DNA from: a virus
Reading direction: 5' to 3' (one strand)
DNA length: 41,286 nt
Virus record (IMG/VR): IMGVR_UViG_3300045743_000340
Coordinates: 1 to 41,286 of that record
Part shown: positions 8,901-15,153 of the stretch, piece by piece
Layout of the letters: every line of letters begins with the position of its first letter
Numbering within the stretch: the stretch's first letter is position 1
Notes under the pieces: model-generated
What the model saw: the letters and a program-made list of their open reading frames with translations, nothing else
Database searches by the model: none
What the model was told of the DNA's origin: nothing
Made by a program: the position numbers and the translations under genes

Positions 8901-9710
8901 AATATAGTAAATGCTAAATTAAAACAACCATTTACATTATTAGGATATACCGTGAAAAAAAATAAAGATATGGTAATTAAAATGTCATTTGATAGTATAT
9001 TTAAAAACAAACCCACGATAAAAGAAAAAGTAATGGAATTAATTTTAAAAGGAAATGCTGATAAAGTAATTCAAATTTTAAATAAATTACAAATGAGTAT
9101 CCCTAATTTCCCAATTGCAAATGACACTGTATTAAAACAGATTGCAAATGAACTCATTTCAAAAAAAACAGTTGATGATTTGACTACTAATTATATTAAT
9201 AATGTGTTGACTAGTTATAATATAAATGTTCCATTGCAAGATTCTAAAGAATCCTTAATGCAGAATGCATTAGCGGACAAGGTACCAAGACTAGATTATC
9301 AAACAACACCATTAGAAGATATATATTTACCAAGTGATTCAATGGATCGAGTGGACGCTAATATTATAAATGATAACAAGATGATTAAATATAATAAAAC
9401 AATTAGGCATCATTATTATAATGTATTTCAAGCCAAACCTCTGATTAAGGAGCAACTTGACAAAATTATATTAGATAAATTAACTTTCCAAGATAAATTT
9501 ATAAAAATTAAAAAATATTTAGAAAAATTACAAAAAAACATACCTAATTTCCCGGTGACAAATGATATAATTTTATCAGAAATAGCACGTCAGATAATTG
9601 ATGACAAAACTGTAGATTATTTAGTAATGGAAAAAATAAAGGAAAATGACAATGAAACAATATTATTATCAATGGATGATATCTTTACATGGATTAGTGA
9701 TTTTAAGTAA
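5934..9710 (+). CDS. Large conserved-type viral protein, possibly the early transcription factor large subunit (poxvirus A7-type)
   Basis: A 1258-residue protein with no membrane segments. A central region carries two cysteine clusters. The first is MCNENEYPYPGVQNMTGNEI followed by CCFKADQRTKPHF (about residues 520-550); the second is NQSCQKYTDTPFF with SVPCCVNTTP (about 660-690). This pattern, in a protein of this size, recalls the poxvirus VETF large subunit and its ASFV and mimivirid counterparts, which act in virion-packaged early transcription. The match is from memory and needs a profile search. The C-terminal 230 residues contain a duplicated module, ending IPNFPIANDTVLKQIANELI in one copy and IPNFPVTNDIILSEIARQII in the other. 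Between them lies SLMQNALADKVP (bases 9252-9287), almost repeated in the product of 11635-12222. Confidence 0.5.
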   Translation: MFVTLFNTFPNENGSFDLNLEYSILIDDTLETIYKKILYSYNEHYYKYLKLELKIYADNQLISNDIILTDKSLYSYISSDILMNNPPLRFEIYLTNISDVINQNKDGFFINALYLDFQSNFEKYYEEYPYLTLDIIKYLTYFIFQDDIKMTLDADELILQYQDEEDKAIDLSKNAFATDELSFYRELQQGIKVIPILDSINLTYKPKENMDYYIKLLSIYNYLELSDTIPFIGISKKFMKNTGDYTKDPLVRIYNKTNASAKEIQNWMMTKRNNILYYKKITGLMIKYKIDNNLNYLSISISSNNIIKVEWNDIQSNKNIDLSYTNCIYLIKKYINNFITILNNLPKITLQKQKIPLIDNNYNLYITSIDTKTEVPVYIEKSAFLNIINKSWIQRRFELKNTKSIDTIYLLYVHENLSISFKDNLYNKGSVIMIYNAKNFFQINLIINELLAIYNTINPEIRKKFEDLQTIIKKSTIKDLRSAGAEITSRKCQGNRQPKIYDDTIPIKTYTLEYNGISYMCNENEYPYPGVQNMTGNEICCFKADQRTKPHFIKKIYPDLLNTIVQPSNFKVNIEQNNKTITTFVIKVIYSMNNDIKYNWLSDDNKLHPITNENLIKKIESLPYNIWLEPTELYNIINLPQKTKCNTPPDIYNKNNDNINQSCQKYTDTPFFSYNNKFSVPCCVNTTPIERVDEKKKSMNPFSHAKIKTERILSYNRLGELYPGLSVLFNTYFIKGNDRFYRIGVNQGTYSFLNTLLKALNIQNALDIINAIKDYLIENLSLFKELKGGEIFLKFKTVPRYIAYITKKIEIDDIIDILQIMYKINIHIFDIPLKTTEFSKEYLYDKMKLLCKFKKYENYNRNILLLKKSEYYENLVLTNKNDEITYIFDNNEKCIQFLDIYYQKSCKVIEKYPEDYKYTKLLHVSEVTDVTVAVKYVNNINISFVLINDILFPIQEISIDDIKVLIPNIQVSELSNNMLVPIEQYISKMNIVNAKLKQPFTLLGYTVKKNKDMVIKMSFDSIFKNKPTIKEKVMELILKGNADKVIQILNKLQMSIPNFPIANDTVLKQIANELISKKTVDDLTTNYINNVLTSYNINVPLQDSKESLMQNALADKVPRLDYQTTPLEDIYLPSDSMDRVDANIINDNKMIKYNKTIRHHYYNVFQAKPLIKEQLDKIILDKLTFQDKFIKIKKYLEKLQKNIPNFPVTNDIILSEIARQIIDDKTVDYLVMEKIKENDNETILLSMDDIFTWISDFK

Positions 9711-9767
9711 AAAATATCAAATAAAATAAATCTACATTATTTTTTTGTTGAGCTAAATTATAAAACA

Positions 9768-10187
9768 ATGGGAGGATCATCAAGTAAAATTCAATTAGCA
9801 CAATCTTGCAAATATAATAAGAGTGATTTTGCAGTACAAATTAAAATTATCCAAGATTCGTATGATGTTGCTCATTTTTATGCATCAGAATTATTGAATC
9901 CGGTCATTTCAAGTAAATTAATTAAATATCAAAATTATAATGAATTATCAGAAAATTATTTTATTACAAAAAGAAAGGAAGTAATACCTGAATTGAATAG
10001 CTTGAACCCAAAAATTAATAATTATTATGATTTTTATTTGGCACTTGGTACATTAGATTTAGAATATGAAAAGATCGGTTTGTCAGATTCTGATAGAAAA
10101 AAGAAATTAGAAAGTATATTTACTATTGCAAATATGATTACAAAATTATTAGTAAATGACTTAAATATGTCATGCGAATCGCAATAA
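9768..10187 (+). CDS. Candidate N-myristoylated protein, unknown function
   Basis: The 139-residue product begins MGGSSSKIQ, a good N-myristoylation signal: Gly2, small residue at 5-6, Lys at 7. The rest is predicted mostly helical, with no recognised domain. Myristoylated proteins of NCLDVs are often inner-membrane or virion-assembly proteins, which is a possible role. The stop lies five bases from the stop of the convergent gene at 10193, so the two 3' ends almost touch and no hairpin separates them. Confidence 0.65.
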   Translation: MGGSSSKIQLAQSCKYNKSDFAVQIKIIQDSYDVAHFYASELLNPVISSKLIKYQNYNELSENYFITKRKEVIPELNSLNPKINNYYDFYLALGTLDLEYEKIGLSDSDRKKKLESIFTIANMITKLLVNDLNMSCESQ

Positions 10188-10192
10188 ATGTA

Positions 10193-10885
10193 TTATTCTA
10201 GCATAATACAACCAGTCGGCTCAGCGGAAACAGAGTTTCCTCCGCTTTCTGTGGTGGATTCTATCATTTGTCCCTGTCCAGGTACAGTTTCGGTTTGTGG
10301 TGGAGAAATTAAAAGTTGTTTGATATTCCAAATAGTTCCGATTCTATTATTATAAGACCATACTTTTGCACAATTAATAATAGCTTTAAAAGAACTCCCT
10401 TTTTTAAATAATTCTTCAAGATTTTCTTCGTTTAATAAAATCTTTTCTTTATTACTATCAAATACATGTGTAATAAAATTACCATTTTTATCTCTATTGA
10501 AATTTAATTTCATTAATTTGGGATAATCTTTATTATTTTTATAACATGACATATATTCCCATTTAGATTCTACTTTGAAAAAATCTAAATTATCATTAAT
10601 TAAATTTTTGATTTTTTCATCTAACTTTTCTAACATCTCTCTTGACTTAGTTGCATTTTCTTGATCGGACGAATTGACTGAAATATTGATAGAATATTCA
10701 TTATTATGAGTATAATTATTGATATTTTTATTAATTCCAAAAGGTGTGTATAATATACTTGTAGAAAATTCTAAAGGAAGTTCGTTTAAACATAAGGTAA
10801 AAAATGATCTTCTATCTTCTTTTACTTTTACAATTTCTACGTTATCAATATCAAGATCTTTAATATGTAGAATTGATTTAGACAT
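10193..10885 (-). CDS. Possible second ssDNA-binding-like protein
   Basis: The 230-residue product is beta-rich. It has a segment FFKVESKWEYMSCYKNNKDY, then KLNFNRDKNGNFITHVFD, and a terminal strand pair FKAIINCAKVWSYNNRIGTI. This layout resembles the globular part of the product of 4507-5403: a hydrophobic beta hairpin at the end of the domain, then a flexible tail. It also resembles the conserved NCLDV proteins proposed to be gp2.5-like ssDNA-binding proteins. The tail is Gly/Ser/Thr/Glu-rich (about 195-225). Function is inferred weakly. The gene is divergent from the thioredoxin-like gene, with AAAAATGATT at 10910-10919, 25 bases upstream of its ATG. Confidence 0.4.
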   Translation of the reverse strand: MSKSILHIKDLDIDNVEIVKVKEDRRSFFTLCLNELPLEFSTSILYTPFGINKNINNYTHNNEYSINISVNSSDQENATKSREMLEKLDEKIKNLINDNLDFFKVESKWEYMSCYKNNKDYPKLMKLNFNRDKNGNFITHVFDSNKEKILLNEENLEELFKKGSSFKAIINCAKVWSYNNRIGTIWNIKQLLISPPQTETVPGQGQMIESTTESGGNSVSAEPTGCIMLE

Positions 10886-10909
10886 TTGAAACTAAAAATA
10901 AAAATAATT

Positions 10910-10919
10910 AATCATTTTT
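10910..10919 (-). promoter_or_regulatory. AAAAATGATT motif upstream of 10193-10885
   Basis: Minus-strand AAAAATGATT, continued as AATTA, 25 bases before the ATG. Confidence 0.5.
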
Positions 10920-10920
10920 T

Positions 10921-10936
10921 TATTTTATTGATAAAT
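10921..10936 (+). promoter_or_regulatory. TATTTTATTGATAAAT motif upstream of 10947-11300
   Basis: Exact second copy of the 16-mer at 5902-5917, ending ten bases before the ATG. Confidence 0.35.
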
Positions 10937-10946
10937 TGTAAACAAG

Positions 10947-11300
10947 ATGCTTATTGATTTAAATCCATCTCAATTCTATATTAGAGATAACCATGTCTTT
11001 ATTAAAGATACCAGCAAACCATTCATGTTATTAATTCATCAAGAATGGTGTGGACATTGTGTCCATTTTATGCCAGATTACTTGAAATTATCTAATATGA
11101 CTAATCGTTTTAATTTTTTTAAATTAAACGGAGACTTATTAAATAAAAATACAGCACTCTCAAATCAATTAAAAGTAGAAGGATATCCAACGATTTTATT
11201 TGGAAATGAAAAAGGTTTAATTGTAGAAGAATATAATGGAAATCGTGATATCGTTAGTTTATCTAATAAAATCAAATCTGTTTGCAAATATTGTTTCTAA
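10947..11300 (+). CDS. Thioredoxin-like protein
   Basis: A single 117-residue thioredoxin fold. The active site is WCGHC within HQEWCGHCVHFMPDYLK (near residues 34-40), the protein disulphide isomerase/thioredoxin type. The cis-Pro loop is visible as VEGYPTILFG. There is no signal peptide or membrane segment, so it would act in the cytoplasm. It could reduce the viral ribonucleotide reductase or virion disulphides; neither is shown by the sequence. Spacing and divergence from 10193-10885 leave only 61 bases for both promoters. Confidence 0.88.
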   Translation: MLIDLNPSQFYIRDNHVFIKDTSKPFMLLIHQEWCGHCVHFMPDYLKLSNMTNRFNFFKLNGDLLNKNTALSNQLKVEGYPTILFGNEKGLIVEEYNGNRDIVSLSNKIKSVCKYCF

Positions 11301-11318
11301 AACTTTTCAAAAAAAGTT
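11301..11318. terminator. Hairpin directly after the thioredoxin-like gene
   Basis: AACTTTTcaaaAAAAGTT starts on the base after the stop codon. This is the placement expected for a mimivirus-type transcript-end hairpin. Confidence 0.6.
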
Positions 11319-11334
11319 ATCAAAAACTAATAAC

Positions 11335-11354
11335 CAACTTTTTAAAAAAAGTTG
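11335..11354. repeat. CAACTTT/AAAGTTG hairpin
   Basis: The 20-mer CAACTTTTTAAAAAAAGTTG is identical to that at 30984-31003 and is the reverse complement of those at 31063-31082 and 33721-33740. Confidence 0.65.
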
Positions 11355-11363
11355 TAACAAAAA

Positions 11364-11507
11364 CTAATAAGCTCTCTCACATCGCCTACGGCTCTGGAGT
11401 TCGTGCCGATTTTTATTGATAAAAATACCTCTAAACTCTCGTCTAAAAAAAGTTAATAAAATCGGCACGAACTCCAGAGCCGTAGGCGATGTGAGAGAGC
11501 TTATTAG
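11364..11507. repeat. Large inverted-repeat element with 53-bp arms
   Basis: The left arm (11364-11417) and right arm (11455-11507) are reverse complements over about 53 bases, with a single extra T in the left arm. The loop is 37 bases. The arms are much GC-richer than their surroundings (for example ACATCGCCTACGGCTCTGGA), and each ends in CTAATAAG. A related but rearranged element lies at 20637-20816, and a decayed right arm at about 21713-21772. The loops share the string ATACCTCTAA. I see no coding frame in it. Confidence 0.9.
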
Positions 11508-11543
11508 CTTATTAGGTTTTGTTTTTGTCACAACTTTTATAGA

Positions 11544-11567
11544 TTTTTAAAACTTAAGTTTTAAAAA
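11544..11567. repeat. Perfect 24-bp palindrome
   Basis: Two 12-base halves (TTTTTAAAACTT and its exact complement) meet at an AflII-like CTTAAG centre. It lies between the large inverted repeat and the next gene, 67 bases before its ATG. The preceding sequence is the reverse complement of the flank TTTTAAAAATCTATAAAAGT found at 33385 and 34425. Confidence 0.8.
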
Positions 11568-11634
11568 TTAGTTAAAAAGTTGATTGCGTTATAATATTAT
11601 TTTAAATATATTACCATATATTATTAAAGTAATT

Positions 11635-12222
11635 ATGAGTTTTTTAATTTCGCAATTTATATTTCAAAAGTATTTGAAAAAAGTCGACTCAACTTATGCA
11701 TTTGTTATTGGTTTAGTTATTTATTCTGCATTATATTTGTACTTCTTGTTTTATAACACTGATCTATTACCATTTTATAATAATATATTAATTTATGTTA
11801 TTTCATTGGATTTATTATTAACTGCATTTTATTCATATACATATAGTAGTAATAAATTCAAAACACAAGTTAATTTAGAACAAATAGAAGACAAGGCAGA
11901 ATCAGAAACAGAATCCAACGGTGATTCGGTAGATCAATGTATCGGTGTATCTGAAGTATATGATGTCGATAGTGAAAGTGAGTTTGAAGAAGAATACGAC
12001 GAAGAATTAGAAGAAGAATTAGAAGAAGAATTAGAAGAAGAAAATGAAGAATCTATTCCAGAAGAAATTTTATTTTCAAAAGATTATGAAACAATTAATT
12101 ACCATGCTAATGCTAATGACCAGGTTCAAGTTATTGAACCACATTCCTTGGTGCAGAACGTCTTAGTGGACAAGGTGCCTGAAATTAAAAAAAGAGGAAG
12201 ACCTAAGAAAGAGTTGGTTTAA
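11635..12222 (+). CDS. Membrane protein with acidic domain and C-terminal AT-hook
   Basis: I start this at the first in-frame ATG (11635), because upstream codons depend on a TTG inside the palindromic region. The 195-residue product has about two or three hydrophobic helices in residues 1-75: MSFLISQFIF, FVIGLVIYSALYLYFLFY and ILIYVISLDLLLTAFY. A Glu-rich stretch follows (about 85-145, with repeated EELEEELEEE). The end is EIKKRGRPKKELV, which contains an RGRP AT-hook core. One reading is a membrane protein that holds AT-rich DNA near a membrane. SLVQNVLVDKVP just before the hook nearly repeats a peptide in the 1258-residue protein at 5934-9710. No family recognised. Confidence 0.65.
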   Translation: MSFLISQFIFQKYLKKVDSTYAFVIGLVIYSALYLYFLFYNTDLLPFYNNILIYVISLDLLLTAFYSYTYSSNKFKTQVNLEQIEDKAESETESNGDSVDQCIGVSEVYDVDSESEFEEEYDEELEEELEEELEEENEESIPEEILFSKDYETINYHANANDQVQVIEPHSLVQNVLVDKVPEIKKRGRPKKELV

Positions 12223-12236
12223 AGGTATCCTTACGT

Positions 12237-12821
12237 TTATTTATTTTTTTTATTTTTATCAAGATCTGCTTGATATTTTACCAATGATTGTGCAAAATTG
12301 AGACTTTCGCCGAAATGAAATGCTTCAGGTCTCTTTAATAATGCATATTCACAAGCTTTATTTACATTTAATCTCTTTTTCCCCATTAAATATGCGCAAA
12401 AAGCACTTATACTTCTTTGTCTACCCATATGACAATGTATAAAAATATTTTGTTTTTGCAAATCAGCATGTTTATAAATAAATTCCGCAATAACTGGAAA
12501 AAAGTTATACATTTTTTTTAAATCAATTTCCTTTAAAGAATCATCTATTGGAATTCTCATATATTCTATTTTGGAATTATCAGCAAAATAATTCTTAATA
12601 TCTTTACTACAGTTTAATACCGCTCTTATTTTTTTATCTTTGAAAAATTTTTTATCCTTGGCAGCATCTATATTTCCTAAATATATATGGTTTGACATTT
12701 TACTCCATTCTTGGTAAACAGAATCCTCGTTTTTAATTTTCAATCCTCTTTTAAAAGGAGATTTATTCCTAATTAGGTCTTCTAATTTATGTACTTTTTG
12801 GGTCATAGACATATTAAACAC
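12237..12821 (-). CDS. Dual-specificity protein phosphatase
   Basis: The 194-residue product has the cysteine phosphatase P-loop IHCHMGRQRS, with catalytic Cys130 and Arg136 (CX5R), and a likely general acid in RIPIDDS near residue 93. NHIYLGNIDAAKD at the start of the domain is the usual DSP opening. A basic stretch of about 30 residues precedes the domain. It would remove phosphate from Ser/Thr/Tyr of viral or host proteins, and it may oppose the CK1-like kinase at 31503. The ATG at 12821 is followed by two more in-frame Met (residues 4 and 6), so the exact start is open. It is convergent with the AT-hook protein gene, with 14 bases between stops. Confidence 0.92.
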   Translation of the reverse strand: MFNMSMTQKVHKLEDLIRNKSPFKRGLKIKNEDSVYQEWSKMSNHIYLGNIDAAKDKKFFKDKKIRAVLNCSKDIKNYFADNSKIEYMRIPIDDSLKEIDLKKMYNFFPVIAEFIYKHADLQKQNIFIHCHMGRQRSISAFCAYLMGKKRLNVNKACEYALLKRPEAFHFGESLNFAQSLVKYQADLDKNKKNK

Positions 12822-12874
12822 TTAATATATACTAATAATTTAAATATATTTAATTCAAAACTTTTAAAAAAAGT

Positions 12875-12886
12875 TTTTGATCAAAA
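12875..12886. repeat. TTTTGATCAAAA palindrome
   Basis: Exact copy of the recurrent 12-mer. It is preceded by a small hairpin AACTTTTaaaaaAAGTTTTT around 12859-12877. Confidence 0.65.
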
Positions 12887-12924
12887 CAAATTTCGACTTT
12901 TTTGTGACAAAAATAATTACATTT

Positions 12925-12945
12925 AAACTTTTCAAACAAAAGTTT
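12925..12945. terminator. Hairpin overlapping the stop of the 52-residue gene
   Basis: AAACTTTTcaaacAAAAGTTT, stem 8 bp. It overlaps the stop codon of the minus-strand gene 12944-13102 by two bases, like other transcript-end hairpins here. Confidence 0.6.
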
Positions 12946-13102
12946 ATATTAATTCTACAAAACGAGAATCAACTTCTTTTACTAATTGTATAATTATTTG
13001 TTTATCTAAATTCTCTTTTTTTAAAATAACAAGTAATTTATTGATTACACTGTCTTTTCCATCTTTATATGCTCTTGTACAACACGGTGGATCCATTGGC
13101 AT
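12944..13102 (-). CDS. Small 52-residue protein, unknown function
   Basis: A short frame read directly from the sequence. It opens MPMDPPCCTRAYKDGKDS, continues with a helical segment (VINKLLVILKKENLDKQ) and ends VDSRFVELI. Support comes from both ends. AAAAATGATT lies at 13127-13136, 25 bases before the ATG, and a hairpin overlaps the stop, the same arrangement as longer genes. Met3 is an alternative start. The N-terminal Pro/Cys pair is unusual, and the rest could form one amphipathic helix. No family recognised. Confidence 0.6.
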   Translation of the reverse strand: MPMDPPCCTRAYKDGKDSVINKLLVILKKENLDKQIIIQLVKEVDSRFVELI

Positions 13103-13126
13103 TGATCAAAAGACACTTAAATAGAT

Positions 13127-13136
13127 AATCATTTTT
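13127..13136 (-). promoter_or_regulatory. AAAAATGATT motif upstream of 12944-13102
   Basis: Minus-strand copy 25 bases before the ATG. Confidence 0.5.
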
Positions 13137-13168
13137 TTATTTGATTTGTAGTTGTTTTGTTTTTGTCT

Positions 13169-13188
13169 CAACTTTTTTGAAAAAGTTG
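13169..13188. terminator. Hairpin abutting the NFACT-R gene stop
   Basis: CAACTTTTTTGAAAAAGTTG ends exactly one base before the minus-strand stop codon at 13189. Confidence 0.6.
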
Positions 13189-13530
13189 TTACATCTTTAA
13201 AAGTTTTGTATGTTTTGTAACAACACTACCTGGTACACGAGTTCTTTTAATATTTTCTAAATTAGTATAAATAATATTTCGATTAGATACATTATTTAAA
13301 TTTTTATATTTTAAAAGAGATCTTGCTACTACAACTAGGTCTTTCTTTTCTATAGTATCACCATTATTTTGTAGAATTAAATGAGGACTCGAATCAGATT
13401 CTAAATGCATCCAAATGTCATTGTTATTTGAAATTTTAATAATATGATCATTACCCCAATCATTTCTACCAATTAATACTGTGTATTCTTTATCATTTAT
13501 ATCGATTGTTTCCGTTATAAATTTAGCCAT
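13189..13530 (-). CDS. NFACT-R domain protein (NEMF/CCDC25-like)
   Basis: The 113-residue product is a stand-alone NFACT-R (DUF814) domain. Features are VLIGRNDWGNDHI near the start, then DIWMHLESDSSPHLIL, matching the D-x-W-x-H...S-H-x-I/L core. A later LVVVARSLLKYKNL and the ending YTNLENIKRTRVPGSVVTKH correspond to the family's YT.....KK.....G.V segment. In cells, NFACT-R domains occur in NEMF/Rqc2, which works in ribosome quality control, and in CCDC25. The virus has only this domain, so it may bind tRNA/ribosome or DNA, or interfere with the host version. AAAAATGATT lies 35 bases upstream at 13565-13574. Confidence 0.72.
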   Translation of the reverse strand: MAKFITETIDINDKEYTVLIGRNDWGNDHIIKISNNNDIWMHLESDSSPHLILQNNGDTIEKKDLVVVARSLLKYKNLNNVSNRNIIYTNLENIKRTRVPGSVVTKHTKLLKM

Positions 13531-13564
13531 TAAAACTTCTTGAAATTTTTAAGAAATTAAATTA

Positions 13565-13574
13565 AATCATTTTT
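13565..13574 (-). promoter_or_regulatory. AAAAATGATT motif upstream of 13189-13530
   Basis: Minus-strand copy followed by TAATTTAATTT, 35 bases before the ATG. Confidence 0.5.
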
Positions 13575-13579
13575 TATTT

Positions 13580-14563
13580 TTAAATCAAAGTTTTTGAAAA
13601 ACACTCTTGTAATTCGATGATGTCTTGAGCAGATAAAACTTTGTCAGGATAGATAATCTCAAATACAAAAATTAAGTCACTATTACTATTTAACCCTCTG
13701 TTTTTTATATGATAGCGTTTATTTGGATTTAATATTCCAAACATATTTATATTAATATTGATATCTTTTTCAAAATGAGGAATTGTAATTTGTTTCCCTA
13801 TTATACTTTCAACTAATGTGATTTTCATTCTATAAATTAAATGATCATTTTCTCTTGTGAAATTTGGATCAGGTAATACATTAATAGATACAATTAAGTT
13901 TCCTGGATGTTCATCATGTGCTTGAATTTGCTCGCCCAATCCTGTAAAAGTAAATGTTTTATTTTGGGGACAGGCTTTAGGAATATTAATTGTTATAGTG
14001 TTGAGTTCTTCTTTACTTAAAGAACCTAGGCAAAATTGACATGCTGTACTTGGATTTCTTTTAAAACCATTTCCATTACATCCATTGCATGTCGTTTGTA
14101 TTTGTTGTATAAATGGACCTTGTTGAATAATTTGCTGAATAACTTTCTTACCATTACATGTATGGCACGTTGTTTTACATAACATGCATTCTTTTTTTAC
14201 CTTAATTTTTAAAGTTTTATCTAGTCCAAAGTAGATATCTTTTAATTGCACGTTCAATGTATAATTGCTATCATTGCGTTGGATATTTTGTGGTTGTGGT
14301 GGTTGATGACGTTGTCCAAAATTACGAAACAGATTTTCAAACATATTATTTAATTGTGGTTGTTGTGATGGATTGTCATATTCTCTTTTCTTAATAGGAT
14401 CTGACAAAACCTCATAAGATTCGTTTATTTCCTTGAATTTTGTGTCATCCCCTCCTGTTTTATCGGGATGAAATTTTAATGCTAAAGTACGATACGCTTT
14501 TTTAATATCACTTTCGCTTGCATTTTTATCCAAGTTTAAAATGGAGTAGTAATCTAATGACAT
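13580..14563 (-). CDS. DnaJ (Hsp40) type co-chaperone with zinc-finger region
   Basis: The 327-residue product begins with a full J domain (residues 3-65) with HPD at 32-34, the part that stimulates Hsp70 ATPase. A Gln/Pro-rich linker follows (about 68-95). Next is a cysteine region with [23 protein letters not shown] and CQFCLG, a reduced DnaJ zinc finger. The C-terminal substrate-binding beta domains include [20 protein letters not shown] and a typical HHLIY-like [10 protein letters not shown] segment. The protein resembles a eukaryotic class A J protein without a CaaX end. It would recruit host or viral Hsp70 for virion assembly. Its promoter motif at 14589-14598 overlaps the 3' end of the upstream gene. 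Confidence 0.93.
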   Translation of the reverse strand: MSLDYYSILNLDKNASESDIKKAYRTLALKFHPDKTGGDDTKFKEINESYEVLSDPIKKREYDNPSQQPQLNNMFENLFRNFGQRHQPPQPQNIQRNDSNYTLNVQLKDIYFGLDKTLKIKVKKECMLCKTTCHTCNGKKVIQQIIQQGPFIQQIQTTCNGCNGNGFKRNPSTACQFCLGSLSKEELNTITINIPKACPQNKTFTFTGLGEQIQAHDEHPGNLIVSINVLPDPNFTRENDHLIYRMKITLVESIIGKQITIPHFEKDINININMFGILNPNKRYHIKNRGLNSNSDLIFVFEIIYPDKVLSAQDIIELQECFSKTLI

Positions 14564-14588
14564 TATTTTGTCATTAAATTTAATTTAT

Positions 14589-14598
14589 AATCATTTTA
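14589..14598 (-). promoter_or_regulatory. AAAATGATT motif upstream of the DnaJ gene
   Basis: Minus strand TAAAATGATT (one base different from the consensus), 26 bases before the ATG and overlapping the stop region of 14596-15132. Confidence 0.45.
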
Positions 14599-15132
14599 TT
14601 TTTTTTGTAAACGATCTGAATTATACAATAAGTCATGATCTGCGTAATAATCATATTTATATGGAATGTAATGACTAAATAGTTCACGTGACTTTCTATA
14701 TTCTTCAGGTGTCATATTTTCGCCAACAATTTCATGTTTTTCTCTATGTAATTTATCATATTCTACAAAAGATAATAAATTACGGTTGTTTTTCCACCAT
14801 GTAATAAAATTTCTGTGTTTAATAATATCTAATGTAGATTTCATACTAGTATATTCAGGATGATATATATTTTGAAATTTTAACATTTTATTATCTATTT
14901 CTATTTGTGATAAAGGATTTTCTAAGTCTGAATCTATAGTATTGTAATTTAGAACCGGGATATCTATCTCTTTTGTAAGAGTTGACATTTTGTCATCCAT
15001 TTCTTTTTTGGGTAATGGAATATCAGAAATGGGGTTGTAATTGTAATTCTTAACAATATTTACTGGATATTCTTTAAAATTTAATAACTTATCATCGATT
15101 TCTTTTTGAGATAATGGATTGTCTATTGTCAT
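14596..15132 (-). CDS. Three-repeat protein, unknown function
   Basis: The 178-residue product opens with three divergent copies of a roughly 25-residue motif. Their cores are NPLSQKEIDDKLLNFKEYPV, IPLPKKEMDDKMSTL and NPLSQIEIDNKMLKF, spaced about 40 residues apart. The C-terminal half is charged and helical (ITWWKNNRNLLSFVEYDKLH) and ends rich in Tyr. No membrane segment or catalytic motif is seen. The repeats look like short linear docking motifs. The gene lies 21 bases downstream of the MSV199 protein gene and 32 bases upstream of DnaJ on the same strand. Confidence 0.65.
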   Translation of the reverse strand: MTIDNPLSQKEIDDKLLNFKEYPVNIVKNYNYNPISDIPLPKKEMDDKMSTLTKEIDIPVLNYNTIDSDLENPLSQIEIDNKMLKFQNIYHPEYTSMKSTLDIIKHRNFITWWKNNRNLLSFVEYDKLHREKHEIVGENMTPEEYRKSRELFSHYIPYKYDYYADHDLLYNSDRLQKK

Positions 15133-15153
15133 TTATGTTAAATAAAAAATCCT

